NCBI GenBank assembly: GCA_015999745.1
Contig: JAECQP010000002.1
Span: 1-64,000 of the forward strand
Length of the DNA: 64,000 nucleotides
Source: Sphingobacteriia bacterium
Lineage (GTDB): Bacteria > Bacteroidota > Bacteroidia > Chitinophagales > Chitinophagaceae
Direction: 5' to 3'
The notes under the pieces were generated by a model, which was given only the letters and a program-made list of their open reading frames with translations, had not been told where the DNA came from and did not search any database. A program made the translations under genes and the position numbers. Positions 7,862 through 16,655 of the stretch are shown in pieces. Every line of letters starts with the position of its first letter. Position 1 is the first letter of the stretch.

Positions 7862-9805
7862 ATGCTTACCACACTCTATTATTTTTTGCAGGTAGTGTTA
7901 TGCAGTGGAATCATGATGGGTTACTACTGGCTGGTATTGCGCAACAAGCGCTTCCATCAGTACAACCGCTTTTATATACTGGCCATTGCCGCGTTGGCCT
8001 GGATTGTTCCGTTGATCAAGATTCAATGGAATAATCCGGGGAACAATGACCTGCAACTGGTCCGTTTCTTCTCCGTTATTGCCGATAACAATTCGGAAAT
8101 TGAATCCGGCCTTACCGGAAACAGTGTTTATATGAACTGGCAGGGCGCTCTGGTAGCGCTGTACGCCCTGGTAGCATTAGCCCTCCTGATCAGTATGATC
8201 CGGGCAATCTTCCGCATCTATCAGTTGCTGAAAACCCATTCCTGCAAAACGGTCGGAGACGTGTACCTGGTACTCACCAGGGCCGAAGGCGCCCCCTTCT
8301 CGTTCTTCCGGTATATTTTCTGGCACGAATCCATCGACCTGAAGAGTGATGCCGGAAAGCAAATGATGCAGCACGAACTAACCCATGTCCGGCAGAAACA
8401 CAGCATCGATAAAATGGCGATGCAACTGGTGCTCATTGCCGGATGGTTCAATCCCTTCTTTTGGCTGATGAAGAAAGAAATGGAAATGATCCATGAATTC
8501 ATTGCCGATCACAAAGCAGTGGCCAGGGGCGATGCGGCTTCCCTGGCGCAGATGTTGCTCGCTGCCAGCTATCCGCAGCAGCAACACTTATTAACCAATC
8601 CTTTTTTCTTTTCACCCATCAAACGAAGACTTCAAATGATCTCGAACCAGCATCATCCTAAATTCAGCTACCTGCGTCGCCTGGTGGTATTGCCGCTGCT
8701 GGCCGTGGTAGTAGTATTTTTTTCCTTCAGGAATAAAAATGCCGAAAGCGCCGGCTCCATTTCCGTAGCGGCCGTTCTGCAGGAAGTGTATAGGGAAGTC
8801 CCTGCTGCCATGCAACCTGCCAGACTAACCAATCGTCCGGCCAGGGATACCATTATCCTCAACTCCGACTCTGTTTACCGCCTACCCAAAGGAGAACCGG
8901 TGAAACTGGTTCAGGAAAACGGGAAAATGGCCACGGTGGTGATAGATGGGAATGGTTTACAACCGAAGGAGCGCAAAGACGGCAGCGCTTTGCTGAGTTC
9001 CTTCCCCGAAGGAAAGAAGCCGGTTATTTTACTGGATGGAGATAGGGTAACAGAAACAGAACTGTCTGTTATTTCGCCCGATGATATTGCTACCATTAAT
9101 GTAATGAAAGGCGGATCTGCCAGGGAGCTCTTCAAAGAGGATATTGCTGAAAATGGGGTGGTCATGATTACGACTAAAAAAGCCGCTTCCGGGGAACTTA
9201 AAGTGAAAATCCGCAACGAACATGAACCCGTGAAAAAACTCAATGAAAAAGTACTGGTGGTGCTGGACGGTGTTGTTCAGGATAAAACCATCGGAGAGTT
9301 AAACATTCTTCCTGAAAAAATAGCTTCGGTTTCTGTGTTGAAAGGAGCATTGGCTAAACAGTCTTATGGCGAGCGTGCAAAGGGCGGGGCCATACTGATT
9401 AAAACCAAAGAAGGACCTGTTACCGTAAGGGAGTATGAAGGGTCGCCTGAAAAGATCAGGGCTGCTACACAAATGGGTTACAAAATAATTAAGGAACCCG
9501 AAGAACCGGCTCATTTTCCGGGAGGGAAAGAAACCTGGTCCAAATACCTCTACAGAAACCTGAACAAAGAACTGCCCGGGAAAGCCGGAGCTCCTCCGGG
9601 AAATTATACCGTTCAGCTTTCTTTTTTGGTAGCTCCAAACGGACTCATTAGTAATTTAATAGCAGAAAATAATCCGGGTTTTGGAACTGCTGAAGAAGCC
9701 GTTCGTGTGATCAGGTATGGTCCCAAATGGGTTCCTGCCAAAGAGGGAGGGAAAGCGGTTCTATCACAGGTTAAACAAACGATCCGTTTTGTTGTAAAAG
9801 AATAA
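7862..9805 (+). CDS. BlaR1-type M56 membrane metallopeptidase with TonB-receptor plug-like repeats and TonB-C-like end
   Basis: The 647-residue protein has membrane helices near residues 3-25, 35-54, 92-112 and about 276-294. The zinc motif H171-E-L-T-H175 with a downstream ExxADxxA segment (EFIADHKAV) marks it as an M56 peptidase facing the cytoplasm. The periplasmic C-terminal part holds two repeats resembling the TonB-dependent receptor plug: one with LDGDRVTE...IATINVMKGGSA...GVVMITTKK, the other with LDGVVQD...IASVSVLKGALAKQSYG...GAILIKTK. The end (NYTVQLSFLVAPNGLISN) resembles a TonB C-terminal domain. It is predicted to sense an envelope signal and inactivate the adjacent BlaI. Ligand unknown. 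Confidence 0.88.
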   Translation: MLTTLYYFLQVVLCSGIMMGYYWLVLRNKRFHQYNRFYILAIAALAWIVPLIKIQWNNPGNNDLQLVRFFSVIADNNSEIESGLTGNSVYMNWQGALVALYALVALALLISMIRAIFRIYQLLKTHSCKTVGDVYLVLTRAEGAPFSFFRYIFWHESIDLKSDAGKQMMQHELTHVRQKHSIDKMAMQLVLIAGWFNPFFWLMKKEMEMIHEFIADHKAVARGDAASLAQMLLAASYPQQQHLLTNPFFFSPIKRRLQMISNQHHPKFSYLRRLVVLPLLAVVVVFFSFRNKNAESAGSISVAAVLQEVYREVPAAMQPARLTNRPARDTIILNSDSVYRLPKGEPVKLVQENGKMATVVIDGNGLQPKERKDGSALLSSFPEGKKPVILLDGDRVTETELSVISPDDIATINVMKGGSARELFKEDIAENGVVMITTKKAASGELKVKIRNEHEPVKKLNEKVLVVLDGVVQDKTIGELNILPEKIASVSVLKGALAKQSYGERAKGGAILIKTKEGPVTVREYEGSPEKIRAATQMGYKIIKEPEEPAHFPGGKETWSKYLYRNLNKELPGKAGAPPGNYTVQLSFLVAPNGLISNLIAENNPGFGTAEEAVRVIRYGPKWVPAKEGGKAVLSQVKQTIRFVVKE

Positions 9806-9809
9806 CCCG

Positions 9810-10103
9810 TTAAAGAAACCACTTAAACAATAAGGTAACCACTGCATAAAGACAGGTCGCAACAAATACGCCTTTTGCGGTCTTGTCTTTATGCTGGTTA
9901 ATGTAAATGGTGAACACGATGGCGTTTGCCACCAGCGCCACACTGATAATGCCGCTCAATAAAGATTTTTGCATGTTCAGTACCTGGAAGAATTCATTCA
10001 GGGTAAACAGGCGGAACTTCCAGAAATAATAGCCAAAGATCCCGGCAATCGGCGCCAGGAAACCCAATATCAATCCCAATCGGAGATCATCTTTTTTCAA
10101 CAT
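9810..10103 (-). CDS. small membrane protein, three predicted TM helices, translationally coupled to surE
   Basis: A 97-residue hydrophobic protein with segments near residues 8-28, 45-66 and 78-96 and a short positively charged loop (NQHKDKTAKG). I do not recognise a named family. Its ATG overlaps the surE stop codon by one base, so the two genes are very probably cotranscribed and translationally coupled. It converges on the M56 gene with four bases between stops. A gene of this kind next to surE and lpxB recurs in Bacteroidota from memory, suggesting envelope work, but that is inference. Confidence 0.75.
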   Translation of the reverse strand: MLKKDDLRLGLILGFLAPIAGIFGYYFWKFRLFTLNEFFQVLNMQKSLLSGIISVALVANAIVFTIYINQHKDKTAKGVFVATCLYAVVTLLFKWFL

Positions 10104-10906
10104 CAGAATTTCCAGGTTTTTTCCAGTTCTTTCTTCAATGCATAGTTGGTCAGGTCAAACTGTACGGGCACCACGCTTACATAATTGTTCTTCAGTGCCC
10201 ATACATCGCTCTCTTTGCTCTTATCAAAATTGACGAACTCTCCGGTGAGCCAGAAATATTTTTTGCCATGCGGGTCCTTGCGTTCGTCAAATTTCTCTTC
10301 GTATTTGGCATAGGCCTGGTGACAGATCTTAATACCCTTGATCAGTTTTTCGCTCACATACGGAATGTTTACGTTCAGGCAAAGATGCTTGTTGGTCTTT
10401 TTGGATTTTAATACCTGCTCCACAATCATGCGAACGTATTTCTTAGCGGCTGTAAAATCAGCTTCAATGCTGAACTCCAGGAGGCTGAATCCGATGCTCG
10501 GAATGCTTTCGATGGATGCTTCCAGCGCCGCCGACATGGTACCGGAATAAATTACATTGATAGAGTTATTGGCGCCATGGTTAATGCCGCTTAAACAGAT
10601 ATCCGGTTTGCGGTGCAATACTTTATCTACTGATAATTTAACACAGTCTACCGGTGTGCCGCTGCAGCTCCAGCATTCAACGCCTTCTACAATAGGGGCT
10701 GCTTTATGCAAGCGCAGGGGCTCTCCAATGGTAATGGCATGACCCATTCCACTCTGTGGTTTATCCGGGGCCACTACTACAATCTTTCCCAACCCTTTTA
10801 CGGCTTCTGTGAGCGCTTTAATACCGGGAGCCGTGATACCATCGTCGTTGGTGATGAGGATCACCGGTTCGTGCTTTCTTTTTTTGGTTGCTTTTGATAT
10901 TGACAT
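10103..10906 (-). CDS. surE: 5'/3'-nucleotidase SurE
   Basis: Cytoplasmic divalent-metal nucleotidase, 267 residues. The metal site is complete: ITNDDG at the N-terminus (Asp-Asp), Ser in PDKPQSGMGHAIT and Asn in SGINHGANN. The family region YSGTMSAALEA follows. It hydrolyses nucleoside monophosphates and short polyphosphates. A short basic leader (SKATKKRKHEP) precedes the domain. On the minus strand TATCTTG ends five bases before the ATG, another nearly leaderless arrangement. Confidence 0.95.
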   Translation of the reverse strand: MSISKATKKRKHEPVILITNDDGITAPGIKALTEAVKGLGKIVVVAPDKPQSGMGHAITIGEPLRLHKAAPIVEGVECWSCSGTPVDCVKLSVDKVLHRKPDICLSGINHGANNSINVIYSGTMSAALEASIESIPSIGFSLLEFSIEADFTAAKKYVRMIVEQVLKSKKTNKHLCLNVNIPYVSEKLIKGIKICHQAYAKYEEKFDERKDPHGKKYFWLTGEFVNFDKSKESDVWALKNNYVSVVPVQFDLTNYALKKELEKTWKF

Positions 10907-10935
10907 AGCTGCAAGATACAGTTTAGTAAAGCCTG

Positions 10936-12591
10936 TTATTTCTTTTTGGCTGTTGTTTTTGTGCTAAAGTATTTGAACACCGGAAATGCAACCGGCGTTG
11001 TGCCGGCTCCTTTCGCTTCCAGGTATTCGTCGAAGAAATTCCAGGTGAGTAACCCGTCATCCGACTGGGGCTCCAGTGTGTAAAAGATCAGGTTGGCCAG
11101 GGGTTGCGCCAGGTCTACCAAAAAATCGCCCGGCTGTACGGTGTATTCGCCGTTTTGGTACCGGCCTTCGGCGGATGCCAGCGAATGCCCTTCAAATTTT
11201 CTGGGCGCTTTACTGAATTGTTCCACCAGGAATGTTTCTCCGGAATACACTTGTTTTTTGGTGGCCTGCGTTACGATGGCGCCCTGTTGTTTCAGGTGTT
11301 CTGCAATACGTGCAAATGCTGCAGGAATAATATAGCCCCTCGGAAGGGTGGCCCGAACCGTATCCCTGAAATCTGCATAGTAGTTCACATTGTCGTAATG
11401 CACTATGCTACCGGTTTTGGTGTAGGCCGAACTACCGTCTGGCTTGGTGTACCTGATGTAATCATAGGTTCTGAAATGGTTCAGCGGCGTTGGTTTAGCC
11501 ACCATTTTATAGCGAACCCCTTTTTGAATTTTTCCGGCATTCTCCAATACATTTTTAATGGCTGCTGCTTCTGCTTCCTGGTTGATGCGGACAATTTCCG
11601 CAGCATGCCGATTGCAATAATCCAGGATCTCGTACACAAATTTATACGTGGTGTTGATGCGCTGGTAAAAACGTTCGTGTGCAAATGCCTCACTCAAAAC
11701 AGACATCCTGTTGCGGAGCCCGATCTGGTTAATGATATAGCGGGGATGGTGGTTATAGGTATAGAATGATTTTAACGGCCATCCTTCTCTTACATTAAAA
11801 TCGCCGAATGGCCCAAAATAGAGATCGTTCTTTTCCTTCACCTGTTGGGTGATATAGGGCAGCATTTTATGGTTGGTGAACTCGAATGGTCCGGGTTGTC
11901 CTGCATAGAGGTATCCCGGCGCCCAGGTAAGCGAATAACCATGCCAGGTGCCATTGGTGGTATGAAGATCCACTACCATCTGCGGGTCCCATGCGGTGAG
12001 GATATTTTGTATCATTCCCCTTGTTTCCGGCGCTTCCATTTTAATGCCATCCCGGTTCAAATCCAGCCCCTGACCGTTTTCCCGGGTGCCGGTTTCCAGC
12101 GGGCTGTTTTCCTGGCTGGGCCTTAAACCCTTTGCCATCTTGTCGTTGCCATCGGTGTTGTACATGGGAACGAATACAATAATCTGGTTTTTCAGCAGTT
12201 CTTTTTTATTTCCCAGTAAAATATCGCGTATCAGCATCATGCACACTTCTTTTCCTTCCACTTCACCCCCGTGAATATTGGCCTGGATATAGATTACTGG
12301 CTTGCCGGATGCTTTGGCTGCTTCGGGGCTGGTAACAGCAGGTTGCGACAATACGACCATCGGAATATCCTTTCCCAGTGTACTGGTGCCGGTACTGCCG
12401 ATATGAATGTTTGGGCTCATGGTTTTGATGCTGCCGAGAAACTGCATCATATCTGCATAGGTAGTTGTTTTTTCAAAGTTGGATTTTTCAGGAACCAGTA
12501 ACAGCGATTCGGGAAATACCGTGGAAGTTTGTGCGGAGGCACTTAATGTTAATGTGCCTGCCAGCAGAACGAGTGAGAGGTTTTTTTTCAT
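10936..12591 (-). CDS. secreted M14-family zinc carboxypeptidase-like peptidase
   Basis: The 551-residue product has a clear signal peptide (MKKNLSLVLLAGTLTLSASAQ). The M14 zinc site is seen as H-x-x-E in NIHGGEVEGKE near residue 110 and a third His in VVDLHTTNGTWHG near residue 215. The SEAFAHERF segment is a candidate for the catalytic Glu region. About 200 further residues after the peptidase domain are beta-rich and unassigned. Family members cleave C-terminal residues from peptides or act on peptidoglycan peptides; this group is typical of Bacteroidota and probably periplasmic or secreted. It lies 29 bases upstream (in sequence) of surE but is read separately, with its stop facing the surE start. 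Confidence 0.88.
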   Translation of the reverse strand: MKKNLSLVLLAGTLTLSASAQTSTVFPESLLLVPEKSNFEKTTTYADMMQFLGSIKTMSPNIHIGSTGTSTLGKDIPMVVLSQPAVTSPEAAKASGKPVIYIQANIHGGEVEGKEVCMMLIRDILLGNKKELLKNQIIVFVPMYNTDGNDKMAKGLRPSQENSPLETGTRENGQGLDLNRDGIKMEAPETRGMIQNILTAWDPQMVVDLHTTNGTWHGYSLTWAPGYLYAGQPGPFEFTNHKMLPYITQQVKEKNDLYFGPFGDFNVREGWPLKSFYTYNHHPRYIINQIGLRNRMSVLSEAFAHERFYQRINTTYKFVYEILDYCNRHAAEIVRINQEAEAAAIKNVLENAGKIQKGVRYKMVAKPTPLNHFRTYDYIRYTKPDGSSAYTKTGSIVHYDNVNYYADFRDTVRATLPRGYIIPAAFARIAEHLKQQGAIVTQATKKQVYSGETFLVEQFSKAPRKFEGHSLASAEGRYQNGEYTVQPGDFLVDLAQPLANLIFYTLEPQSDDGLLTWNFFDEYLEAKGAGTTPVAFPVFKYFSTKTTAKKK

Positions 12592-12663
12592 CGGGTTGAT
12601 TTACGAGGTGGTTACAGATGGAAAAGTACTGTAATACGATGAATCAAAAATAAATTTTGAAAA

Positions 12664-12678
12664 ACTAAAAAGTTTAGT
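12664..12678. promoter_or_regulatory. dyad operator overlapping the HTH/S24 repressor promoter
   Basis: ACTAAA-AAG-TTTAGT is a perfect 6-base dyad. It overlaps TATTTTG (12678-12684), a -7-like element, and lies 24 bases before the repressor ATG at 12703. Autorepression by the adjacent XRE/S24 protein is the simplest reading. Its ACTA/TAGT half-sites also resemble those of the BlaI operators at 7413-7452. Confidence 0.55.
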
Positions 12679-12702
12679 ATTTTGCAGCTAAATACATTAG
12701 TT

Positions 12703-13458
12703 ATGTCAAACGCTGGAAAAAATTTACGTTACCTGCGCAAGCTGCGTGGCTGGACCCAGGAGGAGTTTGCGAATAAGCTAAAAATCAAAAGATCCCTGGT
12801 GGGCGCTTACGAAGAAGAACGGGCGGAACCCAAGCTGGAAGTAATGGAACAGGTTTGTGCCATTTTTAAACTCAGCTTAGAGGAACTGCTGTTCAAAGAC
12901 CTGAATGAAGCCCGGGGAGGGGGCTCTTACCTCGATAAACGCCGCCAGATGAAGATGGTGGCCGAATCCGCCGAAGTGCGGTTTGTGCCGGTTAAAGCTG
13001 CTGCGGGTTATCTCACGGGCTATGCTGATCCGGAGTTTATTGACGAACTGAATACATTTACGCTGCCCATGCTGGCTCCCGGCCAGTATCGTGCGTTTGA
13101 AATCATTGGAGACAGTATGCTGCCTACCCCAAGCGGTAGCGTAATTGTAGGCGAGCGGGTAGAGGGGTTGGAGGACCTGAAGAACAGTAATACCTATGTA
13201 GTATTATCCCGCACTGAAGGCGTTGCCTATAAAAGGGTGATGAAGAACAATCGCCTGAAGAATAAAATCACCCTGATCAGTGATAATCCGATCTACGAGC
13301 CTTACAATGTAAGCGCGGAAGATGTGCTGGAAATCTGGAAAGCCGTTTACATTCTGCAGAAAGCCAATGCCGCTCCCCGTTGGGACGTGAATCAACTGGC
13401 CGGTATGGTGAACAATCTGCAGGAGCAGGTAAGCACACTGAAGAAAAAAATGAACTAG
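12703..13458 (+). CDS. XRE-family repressor with LexA-like S24 self-cleavage domain
   Basis: The 251-residue protein starts at the ATG at 12703; the track start is a TTG lying in the promoter. Residues 6-62 form a Cro/CI-type helix-turn-helix (LRKLRGWTQEEFANKL...RSLVGAYEEERAEP). The C-terminal half is an S24 domain: cleavage dipeptide A101-G102 in VKAAAGYLTGY, serine S138 in GDSML and lysine K177 in AYKRV. A short coiled-coil end (NNLQEQVSTLKKK) follows. It probably is a RecA-responsive or stress-responsive repressor that cleaves itself; the regulon is unknown apart from its own promoter. The neighbouring DNA-repair genes make a damage link plausible but unproven. Confidence 0.88.
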   Translation: MSNAGKNLRYLRKLRGWTQEEFANKLKIKRSLVGAYEEERAEPKLEVMEQVCAIFKLSLEELLFKDLNEARGGGSYLDKRRQMKMVAESAEVRFVPVKAAAGYLTGYADPEFIDELNTFTLPMLAPGQYRAFEIIGDSMLPTPSGSVIVGERVEGLEDLKNSNTYVVLSRTEGVAYKRVMKNNRLKNKITLISDNPIYEPYNVSAEDVLEIWKAVYILQKANAAPRWDVNQLAGMVNNLQEQVSTLKKKMN

Positions 13459-13464
13459 GCCCCA

Positions 13465-14130
13465 TTAGCTGCTTCGTAATTTCATGATCGTTCCATCTGC
13501 AATGGCATATACGGAATCGCTTTTTTGCGAACGCATGATTTTTATTCCGCTGAACCGGCTGAAGGCCGGTAAAATACATTGCTGTTTTCCAAAGAAGAAA
13601 CAGGGAAACTGCAGACATTGTTTGGCGGTTCCTTGTAAAGAAACGCCGGGATGTATATGTCCGGAAAAACTATAACGCCCCTTTATTGTTTCGGTGTTAT
13701 CTGCGGGGTCGTGTACAAAATCAAATGCATCTATCTGGTAGATGCCCTCCTGCACCTCAATGTCCGCCGCCGCATACCAAGCGGCATCCAGCAGGTCATG
13801 GTTACCCCTGACCAATACCAGGCGCGTATGGACCATGTCCCTTCTCCATTTCAGGAACAGCTCCAGTTCCCGATTTTCCCTGCTGTGAAACAGATCGCCC
13901 ACCACAATAATCTGCTGTGGTTTAAAATGAGTAACCTGCTGCACAAATCGTTGCAGGTCTTCTTTATACACCTGTTGCGGAACGGCAATTCCATTTTTGC
14001 GAAAATGCCCTGTTTTTCCAAAATGAGTATCCGATAAGATCAGTGTTTGCGCTTCCTCCCAAAAAATACACCGTTCGGCGCTGAGCCAGAAATGATGATT
14101 GTTGATGGAATGTAACAGCGGTGCAGACAT
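13465..14130 (-). CDS. pdeM: ligase-associated metallophosphoesterase (PdeM-like)
   Basis: Calcineurin-like phosphoesterase of 221 residues. Metal-binding blocks are visible in order: SDTHFGKTGHFRKNG, VVGDLFHSREN, RGNHD and SGHIHPG. SDTHFGK...FRKxGIAVP is the mark of the ligase-associated branch (TIGR04123 family, from memory), which normally accompanies a DEXH helicase, an ATP-dependent ligase and an exonuclease. I chose the ATG at 14130 because the -7 element (TATCTTTG, 14144-14137 minus) covers the listed start at 14139. The helicase lies just upstream. A DNA-end-processing role is expected from the association. Confidence 0.88.
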   Translation of the reverse strand: MSAPLLHSINNHHFWLSAERCIFWEEAQTLILSDTHFGKTGHFRKNGIAVPQQVYKEDLQRFVQQVTHFKPQQIIVVGDLFHSRENRELELFLKWRRDMVHTRLVLVRGNHDLLDAAWYAAADIEVQEGIYQIDAFDFVHDPADNTETIKGRYSFSGHIHPGVSLQGTAKQCLQFPCFFFGKQQCILPAFSRFSGIKIMRSQKSDSVYAIADGTIMKLRSS

Positions 14131-14136
14131 GGGTTG

Positions 14137-14144
14137 CAAAGATA
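14137..14144 (-). promoter_or_regulatory. pdeM promoter -7 element (TATCTTTG)
   Basis: Exact match to TAnnTTTG on the minus strand, ending six bases before the ATG at 14130 and lying between the helicase stop and pdeM. It gives pdeM its own promoter and predicts an almost leaderless mRNA. Confidence 0.55.
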
Positions 14145-14157
14145 AGTTTACCGGCTG

Positions 14158-16611
14158 TTACAGGGCCGTTAACTGTTCCTGCATTTTTTTGATGCGGTCT
14201 TCCAATTTTTCGGAACTGAGGTTGTTCCGGTTCAACCCGTCTACAATAATCGGGAATGATAATGGCGTAAGTTTTTGAGGGAAGGTCAGCACAATCCTGC
14301 TCTGCGAGATCCGTTGCAGGGCCTGCCGCAAGCGTACCTCGTCCATCTGCTGCACCAGCACTTCATTGTAAGCCTGCCTGAGTAAAATATTGCCGGGATC
14401 GTATTCTTCAAATACTTTAAACAGCAACGAAGCCGATGATTGTAAATGCCTTGCTTTCTGGTGCTGCCCGGGAAAACCCTGAAAAATCAGGCCGCCAATT
14501 ACCGCTATATCCCGGAATTTTCGTTTGGCCATCTCTGTACTGTTGATGCTTCTCTGAATATCCGCCAGCAGGTTTTCATCGGTAAATAATTCTGCCGCAT
14601 TACTGTCGTCTACAGGAATGGGCTGGTCGCTCAGTAATTCAAATCCATAGTCGTTCATGGAAATGGAAAAACTGATGGGCCGGATCTGCCCGATCCTGTA
14701 CGCCAGTATGGCGCTCATGGCTTCATGCACCTGTCTTCCCTCAAAAGGGTACACCAGTAAATGAAATCCATCCCTGTCTTCAATTTGTTCTATCAGCAGT
14801 TCATCTTCACGGGGTATATGCGAGAGGTCCCGCTGCAGCTCAAAGAGTCCCTGCAGGCTTTGTAATTCAATGCCGGCAAGGGGTGTAAGCGCCTGCGCAA
14901 ATGTCTGGCGCAGAATATGACCCAGGTTGGCGGTTAAGCTCATTCTGCCGCCGTTCCAGGAGGGAACAATGGATTTTTTAGCGGATGATTTTCTAACCAG
15001 CACCGTCATGTCTTTGATCATCACCAGTTCCAGGTTTCTTCCGGCCAGTGTAAAAACATCGCCTGGCTCCAGTCTGCTGATGAACCATTCCTCAATCACG
15101 CCTACATAGCCGCCACTCATGAACTTTACTTTTAGCATGGCATCGCTTACGATGGTGCCGATATGCATGCGGTGCCGCATAGCAATGCGTTTATTGTTAA
15201 TTCGGTAGACGCCTCCTTCTAATTCTACTTTATGGTATTCATCGTATTGCTGCAATGCATTTCCCCCGTCTGTTAAATGATGCAGGAGCTCCTGCCATTC
15301 ATTTTCCTGCAGGTCGGCATAGCACCAGGTAGATTTAATCTCTGCATAAATTTCTTCCGCCCGGAATCCTTCTCCAATAGCCAGGGTGCAGAGGTATTGC
15401 AGCAATACATCATAACAAAGCAGCATGGGCTCTTTGCTTTCTATGGCCTCCTCTGCTATGGCTGTTTTCAGGGCAGCAGCTTCCACCAGTTCCAGGCTAT
15501 GGGTGGGCAAAAAATAAATCTTGCTCACTTCTCCGGGCCGGTGCCCGCTTCTGCCTGCTCTTTGCAGGAAACGGGCTACTCCTTTAGGCGAGCCTACCTG
15601 TATCACCGTATCCACCGGCCTGAAATCAACGCCCAGGTCAAGGCTGGCCGTGCATACCACGGCCTTGAGTTTTTCTGTATGCAAGGCTTCTTCTACCCAC
15701 AACCGCAGTTCCTGCTCTATGCTTCCGTGATGCAATGCAATGGCGCCCGCCAGTTGCGGCGCAATCGTGAGCAGGGTCTGGTACCAGGTTTCACTCATGC
15801 CCCTGGTATTGATGAAAATCAAACTGGTTTTGCTTTGTTCTATAATGGGCACCAGGGTAGCGGCAAGCTTTATACCCAGGTGCCCCGACCAGGGATAGCG
15901 CTCTATTTCATCAGGTATGATGGTATGTACTTCTATCGGTTTATGGATATCGGCTTTTACAATGACCCCGGCTTTGTTGAGGGTGCTCAGTAAAACATCT
16001 TTGGCTTCTGTAAGATTGCCGATGGTGGCGCTGATGCCCCAGAGCTGTGTTGCGTTGTGCTGCTGACCGGATCTTCCCTGCCTTGCGGAGGATAATCCTG
16101 CATGAATAATTCTGTTGATGGCCAGTTCGGTCTGTACGCCCCGTTTGCCGCCCATGAGTTCATGCCATTCATCTACTGCTATGATACGCAGGGATCGAAA
16201 CAGTTCAGGGTATCCTTTTTGGGTGAGGATCAGGTGAAGGCTCTCCGGGGTAATGATGAGCACTTCGGGCATGTTCTTTTTTTGTTTTGCCCGCTCTGCA
16301 ACCGGTGTGTCTCCGTTACGGATGCCCACTTTCCATTGCATGCCCAACGATTCAATGGCTTCCTCCATGGCTCTGCCAATATCTTTGGCCAGGGCCCGCA
16401 GCGGCGTGATCCACAACAATTGCAGCCTGTTGTTTTTGAGCTTGCTGTAATCTTCCGGGTGATCGTTGATGAACTGCATCAGCGCGCCTAAAAAAACGGA
16501 ATAGGTTTTTCCGCATCCGGTGGGTGCATTCACCAGGCCGCTCTCCCCATCCAGTATATACTGCCAGGTTTCTTCCTGAAAAGAAAAGGGCTTGAATGAT
16601 TTTGATTTCAA
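14158..16611 (-). CDS. ligase-associated DEXH-box helicase (Lhr-like)
   Basis: Superfamily 2 helicase of at least 817 residues. Motifs seen: Walker A APTGCGKT, motif II DEWH, motif III SATIG, motif VI QRAGRSGH, then the Lhr-type C-terminal region. It belongs to the ligase-associated DNA-damage group (TIGR04121, from memory). The start is odd: no ATG or GTG exists between the in-frame stop at 16669-16671 and the conserved domain. The TTG at 16611 is annotated, but the residues before it (GYQIIQAW) look like conserved family sequence. Initiation may therefore be at a CTG (16653) or ATT (16626), coupled to the upstream gene, whose stop lies at 16656-16658. Confidence 0.93.
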   Translation of the reverse strand: MKSKSFKPFSFQEETWQYILDGESGLVNAPTGCGKTYSVFLGALMQFINDHPEDYSKLKNNRLQLLWITPLRALAKDIGRAMEEAIESLGMQWKVGIRNGDTPVAERAKQKKNMPEVLIITPESLHLILTQKGYPELFRSLRIIAVDEWHELMGGKRGVQTELAINRIIHAGLSSARQGRSGQQHNATQLWGISATIGNLTEAKDVLLSTLNKAGVIVKADIHKPIEVHTIIPDEIERYPWSGHLGIKLAATLVPIIEQSKTSLIFINTRGMSETWYQTLLTIAPQLAGAIALHHGSIEQELRLWVEEALHTEKLKAVVCTASLDLGVDFRPVDTVIQVGSPKGVARFLQRAGRSGHRPGEVSKIYFLPTHSLELVEAAALKTAIAEEAIESKEPMLLCYDVLLQYLCTLAIGEGFRAEEIYAEIKSTWCYADLQENEWQELLHHLTDGGNALQQYDEYHKVELEGGVYRINNKRIAMRHRMHIGTIVSDAMLKVKFMSGGYVGVIEEWFISRLEPGDVFTLAGRNLELVMIKDMTVLVRKSSAKKSIVPSWNGGRMSLTANLGHILRQTFAQALTPLAGIELQSLQGLFELQRDLSHIPREDELLIEQIEDRDGFHLLVYPFEGRQVHEAMSAILAYRIGQIRPISFSISMNDYGFELLSDQPIPVDDSNAAELFTDENLLADIQRSINSTEMAKRKFRDIAVIGGLIFQGFPGQHQKARHLQSSASLLFKVFEEYDPGNILLRQAYNEVLVQQMDEVRLRQALQRISQSRIVLTFPQKLTPLSFPIIVDGLNRNNLSSEKLEDRIKKMQEQLTAL

Positions 16612-16655
16612 CCAGGCCTGTATAATCTGATATCCTTTGCTCCGGTTTTTCAGTT

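Noticed and set aside
15277-15993. 238-codon plus-strand ORF inside the helicase
   Set aside because: Antisense shadow of a well-supported helicase; amino-acid sequence has no domain-like pattern.
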